Origin: DASPUH01 sp964518505
GTDB lineage: Bacteria; Chloroflexota; Limnocylindria; Limnocylindrales; CSP1-4
Length of the DNA: 41,512 nt
NCBI GenBank assembly: GCA_964518505.1
Contig: CAZFGT010000021.1
Location: forward strand, 1-41,512
Reading direction: 5' to 3'
Positions 1-7,315 of the stretch are shown here, piece by piece; the first letter of the stretch is position 1, and every line of letters begins with the position of its first letter. The position numbers were made by a program, and so were the translations under genes. The notes under the pieces are model-generated. The model was given only the letters and a program-made list of their open reading frames with translations, ran no database searches and was not told where the DNA came from.

Positions 1-538
1 AGCCTCCGATGGCAACGCGACGTTCGTCAGCTTCGAGGGCCGCCCGCATCGCGCGGTGGGCATAGTGGAGACGCGATCGGGCGGTGCCCGCTGGGATCCC
101 GAGCGCGTCGGCGATCTCCACCGGGGCAAGCCCGAGGTAGTGGTGGAGGACGAGGATCGCTCGTTGCTCCGGCGGAAGGCGACGGAACCCCCGCTCGAGC
201 TGGTCGCGATCCGCGAGCGAAAGCTGGTCGTCACCATGAGCCGGCTCGTCGGCGGACAGCGCCCGAACGTTCGCGTAGCGCCGGGCGCGACGCGACTCGA
301 CATAGCAGACCCTGACGAGCAGCCGCCGCAGCCAGGCCTCGAACCGATCCGGGTCGCGGAGCCGCGGCAACTCGCGCCAGGCGTTCGCCAGGGTCTGCTG
401 GACCGCGTCCTCCGCCTGCCCGAAGTCACGCAGCATCCGGTGGGCGACCGCGAAGAGCCAGTCAGCGTTGGTCCGGGCAAGGACAGCGAACGCTTCCTGG
501 TCGCCGCGCTGTGCCAGTCGGACCAGCTCTCGATCCAT
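1..538 (-). CDS. ECF-type RNA polymerase sigma factor, C-terminus off the window edge
   Basis: A minus-strand frame opens at an ATG (538-536) and runs off position 1 without a stop, giving about 179 residues. It reads as a small sigma-70 family factor of the extracytoplasmic-function type. The N-terminal part has the region 2 pattern (DRELVRLAQRGDQEAF, then HRMLRDFGQAEDAVQQT). The C-terminal part has a clear region 4 helix-turn-helix (LPPEQRAILVLHHYLGL, then EIADALGIPAGTARSRLHYA). Such proteins direct RNA polymerase to a small regulon and are often followed by an anti-sigma factor, which here would lie outside the window. It lies 114 bp downstream of the lipoprotein gene on the same strand. 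A GTG immediately upstream (541-539) is an alternative start. The assignment to the family is firm; the regulon is unknown. Confidence 0.85.
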   Translation of the reverse strand, partial: MDRELVRLAQRGDQEAFAVLARTNADWLFAVAHRMLRDFGQAEDAVQQTLANAWRELPRLRDPDRFEAWLRRLLVRVCYVESRRARRYANVRALSADEPAHGDDQLSLADRDQLERGFRRLPPEQRAILVLHHYLGLAPVEIADALGIPAGTARSRLHYAHRAMRAALEADERRVAIGG

Positions 539-652
539 CACTCCGCCCGTCTCCGACCGTGCCCAGATGGGCTGTCTACCGGACATGAGGGGTCGCCGGG
601 TGCGAGCGTTCGATCGGGCATAGCTTGACTGAGGCCCAAGGTTCCGGTGGCA

Positions 653-1681
653 TCACGGCGCGGTGTCGATCTTCCACACCGTGTCAGCGTCGAACGACAC
701 TGCCCATAGCGCGCCGAAGCCGTTCTCGAGGCCGTAGACCGGGCCGAGCTGCGTCCAGGCCGTGGCGGTCAGCGTCGTCGGGTCGATCCGATCGATGGTC
801 CCATCGCCGGCTCCGACCCAGACTGCACCGTTGCCAGCGGACGCGCTCCCGCCCGCGATGGCCTTGATCCGGGCCTGGATCGCACCGGTCCTGGGATCGA
901 GGCGAAGCACCAGGGGGCTGTCGGAACAAAAGCCAAGGCTGACCCACAGGGACCCGAAGCCATACGACTGGCGGCCCAGGACCGGGCAGCCAGGCAGAGC
1001 GACCCGCTGCAGGACGGAGCCGGTCCGGGGATCGATCCGGAGGAGCTCGCCGTCAGGGAATGTCGTCATCCACAGGACATCATCGGCCCACAGCAAGGTG
1101 CTCTGGTCGGAGCCGGCCGGGATGGTTGCCGTGGTCCGCCCGGTCGCGATGTCAACGCGGGCCACATAGGGTGCGCCGGCGTCGCACTCGTAGACCCAGA
1201 TCGCGCCGTCCGCCACCGTCGGCCAGCCACACAGGTGCGGGAACTGCCCGACACTGACGGCCTGGTTGGTCGTCGGATCGATCCTGCCGATCGTGCCGTC
1301 GTAGTTTGCCGTCCACACAGAGCCGGCCCCGATCGTCATGCTGGCTGGCTGGGTGCCGACCGGGATGGTGGCGAGGACCCGGCCCGTGGTGGGGTCCAGG
1401 CGTGTGACGCTGCCCCCGTGATGATCGGTGATCCAGATCGAGCCGAAACCGGCCGCCACGTCGACCGGACCAGGGCCGGCTTTGAGCTGCAGCGCGACAT
1501 GGCCAGGAGTCGGCGCCGGCGTTGGAGGAGCCAAGGACGGGGCCGACGAACCGCCGCTCGTCGGGAACGGCGACTGGACGGCGGAACTCGTCGCCGACGA
1601 GCAGGCGGCGACGACCAGGGCAACGGCCAGCGCCGCAAGCATGCGGTCGGACAATGGTCGCTTCGCCGTCGTCGAGGGCAT
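653..1681 (-). CDS. Secreted lipoprotein with beta-propeller (Vgb/YVTN-like) repeats
   Basis: This is a 342-residue protein with a lipoprotein signal peptide: basic N-terminus, hydrophobic stretch, and lipobox VVAAC with Cys27. A low-complexity Ser/Pro/Thr linker follows. The rest is about six repeats of roughly 40-45 residues, each with a strand such as SIWITDHHGGSVTRLDP and the recurring signature R(I/L)DPxTG. This is typical of YVTN/NHL-type beta-propellers such as virginiamycin B lyase-like proteins. It is probably anchored outside the membrane and binds or senses a ligand; no catalytic residues can be assigned. A GGGAG motif lies 9 bases before the ATG. It precedes the sigma factor on the same strand, so it may be co-transcribed. 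Function beyond the fold is unknown. Confidence 0.8.
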   Translation of the reverse strand: MPSTTAKRPLSDRMLAALAVALVVAACSSATSSAVQSPFPTSGGSSAPSLAPPTPAPTPGHVALQLKAGPGPVDVAAGFGSIWITDHHGGSVTRLDPTTGRVLATIPVGTQPASMTIGAGSVWTANYDGTIGRIDPTTNQAVSVGQFPHLCGWPTVADGAIWVYECDAGAPYVARVDIATGRTTATIPAGSDQSTLLWADDVLWMTTFPDGELLRIDPRTGSVLQRVALPGCPVLGRQSYGFGSLWVSLGFCSDSPLVLRLDPRTGAIQARIKAIAGGSASAGNGAVWVGAGDGTIDRIDPTTLTATAWTQLGPVYGLENGFGALWAVSFDADTVWKIDTAP

Positions 1682-1735
1682 GGCCGCTTCTCCCGTCGGC
1701 GCCTGGATCGGCGCACTCAGACACGTAGAGGTGCG

Positions 1736-1790
1736 TCGGCGGGCATCCGTTCAATCCTCGATGGTTCGGCGCCGCGTCAGGGCTGGAGCG
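1736..1790 (+). repeat. 55-bp direct repeat, left copy at the scaffold gap
   Basis: The 55 bases ending directly at the N run are identical to the 55 bases that start directly after it. An exact repeat abutting both sides of a gap is expected when two contigs overlap by one assembly k-mer and were scaffolded without merging. Confidence 0.9.
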
Positions 1791-1890
1791 NNNNNNNNNN
1801 NNNNNNNNNNNNNNNNNNNNNNNNNNNNNNNNNNNNNNNNNNNNNNNNNNNNNNNNNNNNNNNNNNNNNNNNNNNNNNNNNNNNNNNNNN
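1791..1890. other. Assembly gap of exactly 100 N
   Basis: Exactly 100 ambiguous bases, the conventional placeholder for a gap of unknown length. The identical flanks suggest the true gap is zero or negative, so about 155 bases here are probably artificial. Confidence 0.95.
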
Positions 1891-1945
1891 TCGGCGGGCA
1901 TCCGTTCAATCCTCGATGGTTCGGCGCCGCGTCAGGGCTGGAGCG
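1891..1945 (+). repeat. 55-bp direct repeat, right copy at the scaffold gap
   Basis: Exact second copy of the 55-base segment at 1736-1790, in the same orientation, starting at the first base after the Ns. See the left copy for interpretation. Confidence 0.9.
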
Positions 1946-2109
1946 ATCAAAGCTCGGGAAGGTACGGCTGACGGCCAAGGTGCGCGCTCCACGTCAGTAT
2001 CGTGCGCAGAAGCTGACGGGTTGAGTCCCAGGCCGACTGGCCAGCCAGAGGTCCGGTCGGGCCGCGGGTCCCCGCCCCATCCTGAGTTGTGCAGCGCAAG
2101 AGGTGAGCT

Positions 2110-3024
2110 ATGGACGTCATGTCGGTGCTCGGACCGATCCAGTCGCGATCGCTCGGACTGACCCTGCCGCACGAGCATCTCCTCAGCGACCTGTACGTGC
2201 AGTTCCAGCCGCACAGGGAGTTCATGCTCTTCGACGTCGATCTCGCGTGTGAGGAGCTTGCCCGGTTCGCCGCTGTCGGCGGACGCACGCTCGTCGACCT
2301 GACGACCAGCGATATCGGTCGAAACCCGCTGGACCTACGCGATATCGCCTCTCGGACTGGTGTGAATGTGGTGATGGGGACGGGGCGATATCGAGAACCC
2401 TTCTACGAGTCGGACTTGTGGCGCCGCTCGGTCCAGGACATCGCAGACGAGTTCGTGGCCGACATCGAGGTCGGCGTCGCCGACGGGATCCGGGCTGGCA
2501 TCATCGGCGAGATCGGCGTCCACGCTCGATATATCTCGCCGGTCGAGGAGCGCATCCACCGAGCGGCTGCACGCGCCCAGAAGCGGTCGGGGCTGGCTCT
2601 CACGACCCATTCGATCGCGAGCCCGATCGGCTTGGACCAGCTCGACATCTTCGAAGACGAGGGCGTCGATCTTCGGCGCGTCGTGATCGGGCACAGCGAC
2701 ACATATCCCCGTCTGGAGTACCACCGCGAGATCCTTCGCCGCGGCGCGTACGTCGAATTCGACACGATCCGAGGCACCTGGGAGCGAGACACGCGTCGTC
2801 AGCTGGACCTGGTGGTGCAGCTGGTCGCTGAGGGATACGGCGACCGGATACTGCTGTCGCAAGACGTCTGCACGACACACCACCTCGCGGCGTATGGCGG
2901 CACCGGATACGCGTTCGTCGCGTCCACGTTCGCGGCGCAGTTGAAGGACGCTGGTTTGGCGCAGGAGCAGATCGATACGCTCCTCGTTCTGAACCCGGCT
3001 CGGATGCTATCCGGTGACAGCTGA
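2110..3024 (+). CDS. Phosphotriesterase-like metal-dependent hydrolase (paralogue 1)
   Basis: This 304-residue protein belongs to the PTE-like branch of the amidohydrolase superfamily. It shows the N-terminal metal-binding HxH in TLPHEHLL (His21, His23), a Glu in IIGEIGV (Glu134) where classical phosphotriesterases use a carboxylated lysine, His residues in TTHSIA and IGHSDTY, and the C-terminal Asp in LLSQDVC. Family members hydrolyse lactones, phospholactones, amides or esters; true phosphotriester substrates are rare. It is the most divergent and shortest of three such genes in the window. A GAGGTGA ribosome-binding site lies just upstream of the ATG. It stands alone on its strand and converges with the enolase-superfamily gene. 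Substrate unknown. Confidence 0.88.
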   Translation: MDVMSVLGPIQSRSLGLTLPHEHLLSDLYVQFQPHREFMLFDVDLACEELARFAAVGGRTLVDLTTSDIGRNPLDLRDIASRTGVNVVMGTGRYREPFYESDLWRRSVQDIADEFVADIEVGVADGIRAGIIGEIGVHARYISPVEERIHRAAARAQKRSGLALTTHSIASPIGLDQLDIFEDEGVDLRRVVIGHSDTYPRLEYHREILRRGAYVEFDTIRGTWERDTRRQLDLVVQLVAEGYGDRILLSQDVCTTHHLAAYGGTGYAFVASTFAAQLKDAGLAQEQIDTLLVLNPARMLSGDS

Positions 3025-3040
3025 CCTGGCCGTGCAAGCT

Positions 3041-3071
3041 TCGATGTAGCGCGACTAGGGCGCTACGTCGA
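3041..3071. terminator. Bidirectional terminator-like hairpin
   Basis: A 12-bp stem (3041-3052 with 3060-3071) containing one G-T wobble and a 7-base loop (3053-3059) lies between two convergent genes. It overlaps the stop codon of the minus-strand gene. There is no T-tract, so it would act through stem strength or as an mRNA 3' stabiliser. Confidence 0.55.
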
Positions 3072-4226
3072 GTACACGAAGACCGGATCTCCCAATGCGC
3101 CCTCGTCGACCTCGATGCCAAAACCCGGTCCGTCGGTCAGAGAACCTCGGCCAGCCGCGTTGACAGCGCCACCGCCAAGAAGCATCTCGACATCGGTGAA
3201 GTCCGACAGATGCGAGGCGGCGAGGAGGTGGCCCTGTTCCACGCTCACAGCAAGATGACCCATCGCTGCCGTTGCGATCCCGCCACCCATCGACTCATCG
3301 ATCATCACCATCAGCCCGAGTTGCTGGGCCAGATCGCGGATGCGGCACGCCTTGGTCAACCCGCCGACCCGAGCTGGCTTGATGTTGATACCGTCAGTCG
3401 CACCCATTCGGTGGCCCTCGATCAGCTCGTAGCCGTCCCGAATGGCCTCGTCTGCGATCACGGGCAATGAGGTCCGCCGTCGCACCTCGGCCAGTTCACG
3501 AAGTGTTCGGCACGGCTGTTCGACGTACAAGAAGGACCCCTCGACGCCGTGCAGGAATTGCAGCGCGTTCGCAACCGTCCATCCACCGTTCGCATCGCCG
3601 GTGACGAACTGCGCGTCCCGGCCGACGACCGCGAGGACCGAACGGGTACGTTGCGCGTCATCGTCGGGCGCATCGCCAAGCTTGATCTGCCAGTGGCGAT
3701 AGCCTTCTGTCTGCTTGGCGTCGGCTTCCTCCGCCATCCTCGCGGGATCGTCGAGAGTCAGGGCGTGGAAGATCGGGTAGCTCGCTTGGTGCTGCCCACC
3801 GATCAGGTTGGCCACGGGCTGGCCCAGTAGCTTGCCTCGCAGGTCCCAGAACGCACCGTCGATCGCAGACTTGCCGGCCGTCTGACCGCGCATCGCCGCA
3901 TCCATCGTCACAGCCAGCAGGGCCGGCGCCAACGGGTCGACCGCCGCGACGTGCGGAGCGAGCTCTTCAACAGCCGCCATCGTGGTCGCCGCGGACGCCT
4001 CGATGTAGTTACTGCCGAGTGTGCAGGCTTCGCCCCAGCCGATCGTCCCGTCTGCGGCGGTGAGCCGTATGACCGTCGTTGTCACGGAGCCTCGCGATCT
4101 GCCATGAGACATCCGGTAGCTACCGGCCGCGAATGGCAACTCCACTGCGAACGCGGCTATCTCCGCGACTCGAGGGGTGGACGACTGGTCCGACGAACCC
4201 CCCTGGAGGCGGGCCCGGGTTGTCAA
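3063..4226 (-). CDS. Mandelate racemase/muconate lactonizing enzyme family; hydroxyproline-betaine epimerase-like
   Basis: This enolase-superfamily enzyme (387 residues from a TTG start) has a capping domain and a TIM barrel. Visible barrel motifs are one catalytic Lys in HWQIKLGD, metal ligands in VTGDANGGW, YVEQPCRT and VIADEAI, and a second Lys in GINIKPARVGG. Lysines on both faces of the barrel fit 1,1-proton transfer (racemase or epimerase) or dehydration. From memory, the N-terminal GSYRMSHGR and WGEACTLG, plus the C-terminal DGPGFGI, resemble hydroxyproline-betaine 2-epimerase and cis-3-hydroxyproline dehydratase rather than sugar-acid dehydratases. The start is uncertain: TTG at 4226 lacks its own ribosome-binding site and overlaps the stop of a short upstream frame. 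It is last in a minus-strand run behind the EamA exporter. The exact substrate is inferred, not shown. Confidence 0.85.
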   Translation of the reverse strand: MTTRARLQGGSSDQSSTPRVAEIAAFAVELPFAAGSYRMSHGRSRGSVTTTVIRLTAADGTIGWGEACTLGSNYIEASAATTMAAVEELAPHVAAVDPLAPALLAVTMDAAMRGQTAGKSAIDGAFWDLRGKLLGQPVANLIGGQHQASYPIFHALTLDDPARMAEEADAKQTEGYRHWQIKLGDAPDDDAQRTRSVLAVVGRDAQFVTGDANGGWTVANALQFLHGVEGSFLYVEQPCRTLRELAEVRRRTSLPVIADEAIRDGYELIEGHRMGATDGINIKPARVGGLTKACRIRDLAQQLGLMVMIDESMGGGIATAAMGHLAVSVEQGHLLAASHLSDFTDVEMLLGGGAVNAAGRGSLTDGPGFGIEVDEGALGDPVFVYST

Positions 4227-4270
4227 GAGCAGCGGGCGCGAGCGGCCACTGGGGCCGTCGACGGCAGCAT
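4223..4270 (-). other. 15-codon leader frame coupled to the enolase-superfamily gene
   Basis: An ATG at 4270 sits behind a strong ribosome-binding site (AGAGGAG, 8 bases away) and opens a 15-residue frame. Its TGA overlaps the TTG start of the next gene (TTGA). It is either a coupled leader peptide or the true N-terminus separated from the gene by a frameshift. Confidence 0.35.
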
Positions 4271-4339
4271 CACGAGTTCTCCTCTGATGTCCTGGGCCAT
4301 GCCGACGCAGCGTACAGCCGCCTGTCTCGACGCACTGGT

Positions 4340-5275
4340 CTAGACCCGTACCGGCCGCGAACCGACGGGCCGCGAGCGGCTCATGACGACGCTTCCGACT
4401 ACGACCACCCCGCCGGCGAGCTGCAGCGGCTTGACCTGCTCACCGAGTAGGGCGATGGCGAAGAGGACTCCGAGGAATGATTGCAGGTAGCCAAACATCG
4501 CCGCCCGCGAGGGCCCCACTCGTCCGGCCGCGGTGAGGTAGAGCAGATTGGTGAGGACCCCGGTGAGGACGACTGCGTACGCCAGGGCGCCCCAGCCTTC
4601 GAGCGTGACCCGCCCGTAGTCCTGTGTGACGAGGGCGGGCAACGCGAGTGGCAGGAGCAGCGCGCTCCCGATCAGCATCTCGAAGGTCAGGACGGACCAG
4701 GCGCTGTACCGGCGCATCAGGACCAGGATGGGCAGCACCGAGGCACTCGACGAGAGGGTCGCCACGAGGGCTAGGGCGTCCCCGAGCAGGGGCGAGTGCC
4801 CGACGACCGCGCTCGCGCCCCCGCCGATGATCAACAGAACGCCCACCAGGCCGACGATCGTGCTCGCCCAATGGCGCCACCCCAACCGCTCAAGGCCAAC
4901 CGCAGTCGCAAGGAGCGCCGTGCCGAGGGGCCCCGTGGCGCCGAGCAGCGCAACGTCGCTCGCGCCGGTGTCGGTCAGCGAGTAGACGAAGCAGAGCTGG
5001 TTCAGGCTGATGCCCAGTACGGCGGCGATCACCAGCAACGGCACGTCCGCGCGCGCCACCCGCAGCGTTCGCTCACGCCAGTACAGGACGGCGGCCATGG
5101 CAAGGCCCCCGAGACCGAAGCGCAACACGGGGAAGGCGAGAGGGCTGATCTCACCGACCCCGAACTTCATGACCGCGTAGTTGAGGCCCCAGAGCGACAC
5201 GGCCGTGAGCAGGAGCAACTCCGCCGATCGCCCGATCGCGGGCGCGGTCCCGGTGGCCGACGGCGTCGCGCTCAT
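4340..5275 (-). CDS. EamA/DMT-family membrane transporter
   Basis: This 311-residue protein has about ten hydrophobic helices arranged as two tandem EamA repeats, the usual size for the drug/metabolite transporter superfamily. The first repeat starts with LLTAVSLWGLNYAVMKFGVG; the second includes WSVLTFEMLIGSALLLPLAL and LYLTAAGRVGPSRAAMFGYL. Members export amino acids, nucleosides or other metabolites, or import them; the substrate cannot be read from sequence. It starts at an ATG 67 bases after the E2 stop, and the enolase-superfamily gene follows 113 bases later, so it probably belongs to the same transcript. It may relieve overflow of an intermediate, but that is inference. Confidence 0.87.
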   Translation of the reverse strand: MSATPSATGTAPAIGRSAELLLLTAVSLWGLNYAVMKFGVGEISPLAFPVLRFGLGGLAMAAVLYWRERTLRVARADVPLLVIAAVLGISLNQLCFVYSLTDTGASDVALLGATGPLGTALLATAVGLERLGWRHWASTIVGLVGVLLIIGGGASAVVGHSPLLGDALALVATLSSSASVLPILVLMRRYSAWSVLTFEMLIGSALLLPLALPALVTQDYGRVTLEGWGALAYAVVLTGVLTNLLYLTAAGRVGPSRAAMFGYLQSFLGVLFAIALLGEQVKPLQLAGGVVVVGSVVMSRSRPVGSRPVRV

Positions 5276-5342
5276 GACCGCTGGAGCTGACCGAGCCGGC
5301 GGCCATCGTGAGCAGCGGGACCATCGCGGGGCGACTGACCCA

Positions 5343-6080
5343 TTACCGGCTCAGGGGCTCCCGTTCATCCCCGCTCAGCGCATCGAGATGTTGCTGCAGC
5401 GTTTGAAGGAAACGTGCCCCGTCGGCGCCATCGAGGACGCGGTGGTCGATCGTGAGACTCGCTGGCAACAGCGACCGTGGCTCTACGCCCGACTCCCCCG
5501 ACCAGCCGACGGCTTGGCGGCGCAGGCGGCCTAGGCCCAGGATCGCGACTTGCGGCCCGTTGATGACCGGCGTGAAGAAGTCGATACCTAGCGGTCCCAG
5601 GTTGCTGATGGTGAAGGTTCCCCCGATCAGGTCCGCAGCGGAGTGCCCCCATCCCCGAACCAGATCCGTCGCCGTGCGCCGTGCTGTACCGATGTCGGCC
5701 ATGCTCATGGCCTGGACATTTCGAAGGACCGGCACCAACAGTCCCTTGGGAGTATCGACGGCGAGGCCGATATTCACCTCGGCGAATACGCGACGGACGG
5801 AACCGTCAAACACGGCATTGAATGCCGGCGTGGCAAGCAGGGCTCGCGTGGTGGCATGAAGCACCATGTCGAGCAGCCGGGGACCGCCGCCTTCAACCTG
5901 GATCGTGACCGCGGAGACATCCAGGTCGCGATGCAGGGTCACGGGAACCACGTCTCGCCATGTGTCACTGAGTCGGCGCGCGATGACGCGACGTGTGGCG
6001 CGTAACGGCAGACGCTCCAGCTCCGTCAGCCCCGCCCAGGGATCGGAAGGCTGATCGCGGCTGGATCCGCCGCTATCCAT
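5343..6080 (-). CDS. 2-oxoacid/acetoin dehydrogenase E2 catalytic core, no lipoyl domain
   Basis: The 245-residue product is only the acyltransferase core of an E2 component. It contains LPLRATRRVIARRLSDTW at the start of the core, the substrate-channel segment TFTISNLGPLGIDFF, and the catalytic HxxxDG motif in TIDHRVLDGADGA near the C-terminus. Normal E2 proteins carry an N-terminal lipoyl domain and a peripheral subunit-binding domain. Neither is present here; the lipoyl domain is a separate small protein directly upstream. The ATG at 6080 is chosen because it overlaps the lipoyl gene's stop by 8 bases (coupled translation) and the residues upstream are not conserved-looking. It would transfer acyl groups from the E1 product to CoA. 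No E3 gene is in the window. Confidence 0.9.
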   Translation of the reverse strand: MDSGGSSRDQPSDPWAGLTELERLPLRATRRVIARRLSDTWRDVVPVTLHRDLDVSAVTIQVEGGGPRLLDMVLHATTRALLATPAFNAVFDGSVRRVFAEVNIGLAVDTPKGLLVPVLRNVQAMSMADIGTARRTATDLVRGWGHSAADLIGGTFTISNLGPLGIDFFTPVINGPQVAILGLGRLRRQAVGWSGESGVEPRSLLPASLTIDHRVLDGADGARFLQTLQQHLDALSGDEREPLSR

Positions 6081-6318
6081 CAGCCTCGATACGACATACC
6101 ACGGCTCCCGTCTCGACCACGTCACCAACGGCCACCAGGATCTCCGCTACCGTGCCCGCCAACTCTGCCTCGATGATGAACGACGCCTTCTCCGACTCGA
6201 TCTCGAGCAGGGGCGTTGACGAAACGACGGCGTCCCCCACCCCAACCAGGAGCGCGATAACGTCTACCTCGGTGCTGCCCATCCCCATCTTGGGCACGCG
6301 CACGTCATGCGTTGCCAT
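6073..6318 (-). CDS. Free-standing lipoyl-carrier protein
   Basis: This 81-residue protein is a single biotinyl/lipoyl domain. VRVPKMGMGSTEV opens the first half-barrel, and the modified lysine lies in EIESEKASF (Lys44), a lipoyl-type signature; biotin carriers use MKM. It should carry the dithiolane swinging arm between E1, the separate E2 core and an E3 encoded elsewhere. The gene overlaps the end of E1-beta and the start of the E2 core. GTG at 6327 is an alternative start, three codons upstream. Separation of lipoyl domain and E2 core into two proteins is unusual for this complex. Confidence 0.88.
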   Translation of the reverse strand: MATHDVRVPKMGMGSTEVDVIALLVGVGDAVVSSTPLLEIESEKASFIIEAELAGTVAEILVAVGDVVETGAVVCRIEADG

Positions 6319-7315
6319 CGGAGCCACCCATGCTTCCTGACATCGACCAACCTAGCGTCGACTCGATCGCTGCGATGAGTTTGTCTGCTGTGGGGAGCGT
6401 TGCCCTCTCAAGGGGCACACTGAAGGGGATGGGCACGTGAGCGCGGGACACGCGCTTGATCGGGGCCTGCAAACTCGCGTAGGCGGATTCAGCGATCACT
6501 GCACTGAGTTCGGCGGCGTAGCCACACGTGCTGCTCGAATCATCGAAGATCACCACGCGGCCCGTCTTCCGCACTGCTTCAAGCAGGCCCGCTCGATCCA
6601 ACGGCAGGAGCGTCCTCGGATCCCAGATATGAACGCTGACGCCCCGTGCGGCCAGCAGATCCGCCACCTTCAGCGCATCGTGGACCAGATGGCCGACAGC
6701 CACGACCGTCACGTCAGTCCCGTCGCGCTTGACGTCACCCATCCCCAGGGGGATCAGATATGGTTCCTCGGGCACGTCGCTTCGAGTTCCGAGGCACGCA
6801 GCAGGCCCGAATATCGCGACGGGGTCGTTGTCCCGTATCGCCGCGGTGGCCAAACCCTTCATGTCGTAAGCGGTTGACGGAACGACCACCTTGATGCCTG
6901 CGTGGATGAGGAAGGGATAAGGATTGTCCGAATGTTGGCCCGCCATGTTGCCCCGGGCTCCGGACCCCATCACGATGTACGTGACCGGGATCTGCGTCTG
7001 ACCGCCCGACATGTACGGCAACTTGGCCGCCTGATTCGCCAGCTGATCAAACGCGACGTAGACAAGCGACGGGATCTGGAACTCAGCGATCGGACGGAGC
7101 CCCGCCATCGCCGCGCCAGTTGCAAAGCCGGTGAACGCTGCCTCTGATATCGGCGTGTCGAGCACGCGATCTGGTCCGTAGGTCGTGAAGAGCCCGCGGG
7201 TCTCGCCCCGCATGTTCTCGCGAATATCCTCGCCAACCATGATGACCGTTTCATCGCGCGCGAATTCCTGATGCAGAGCCTCGTTCAACGCCTGGACATA
7301 CCGCAATTCCCTCAT
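6305..7315 (-). CDS. 2-oxoacid/acetoin dehydrogenase E1 beta subunit
   Basis: This 336-residue protein is a transketolase-like E1 beta subunit. It starts RELRYVQALNEALHQEF and contains MVGEDI, the segment PISEAAFTGFATGAAMAGL and the C-terminal domain with DPRTLLPLDRAGLLEAVRKT. With E1 alpha it forms the thiamine diphosphate site that decarboxylates a 2-oxoacid, or cleaves acetoin, and acylates the lipoyl arm. The ATG at 7315 overlaps the TGA of E1 alpha (ATGA), a classic coupled junction and a better choice than the GTG at 7324. The alpha/beta split type covers pyruvate, branched-chain oxoacid and acetoin dehydrogenases. An SDR next door would fit acetoin/butanediol use, but this is not proven. 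Confidence 0.92.
   Translation of the reverse strand: MRELRYVQALNEALHQEFARDETVIMVGEDIRENMRGETRGLFTTYGPDRVLDTPISEAAFTGFATGAAMAGLRPIAEFQIPSLVYVAFDQLANQAAKLPYMSGGQTQIPVTYIVMGSGARGNMAGQHSDNPYPFLIHAGIKVVVPSTAYDMKGLATAAIRDNDPVAIFGPAACLGTRSDVPEEPYLIPLGMGDVKRDGTDVTVVAVGHLVHDALKVADLLAARGVSVHIWDPRTLLPLDRAGLLEAVRKTGRVVIFDDSSSTCGYAAELSAVIAESAYASLQAPIKRVSRAHVPIPFSVPLERATLPTADKLIAAIESTLGWSMSGSMGGSDGNA

Larger units (their letters stand above)
1682..2109. other. Intergenic stretch containing a scaffold gap
   Basis: This 428-base stretch separates the divergent lipoprotein and first PTE-like genes. It contains 100 Ns and two identical 55-base copies flanking them. If the duplicate and the Ns are removed, the true intergenic distance is about 273 bases. 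A short inverted repeat (CTGGC-CA-GCCAG) lies near 2038-2049. I see no convincing gene; apparent open frames across the Ns are artefacts. Confidence 0.7.

Noticed and set aside
56..628. 190-residue plus-strand open frame
   Set aside because: It lies antisense to the sigma factor, whose motifs are clear on the minus strand; the plus-strand translation has no family features.
1152..2161. Long frames crossing the N run on both strands
   Set aside because: They read through ambiguous bases and duplicated flanks, and overlap the lipoprotein gene in other frames.
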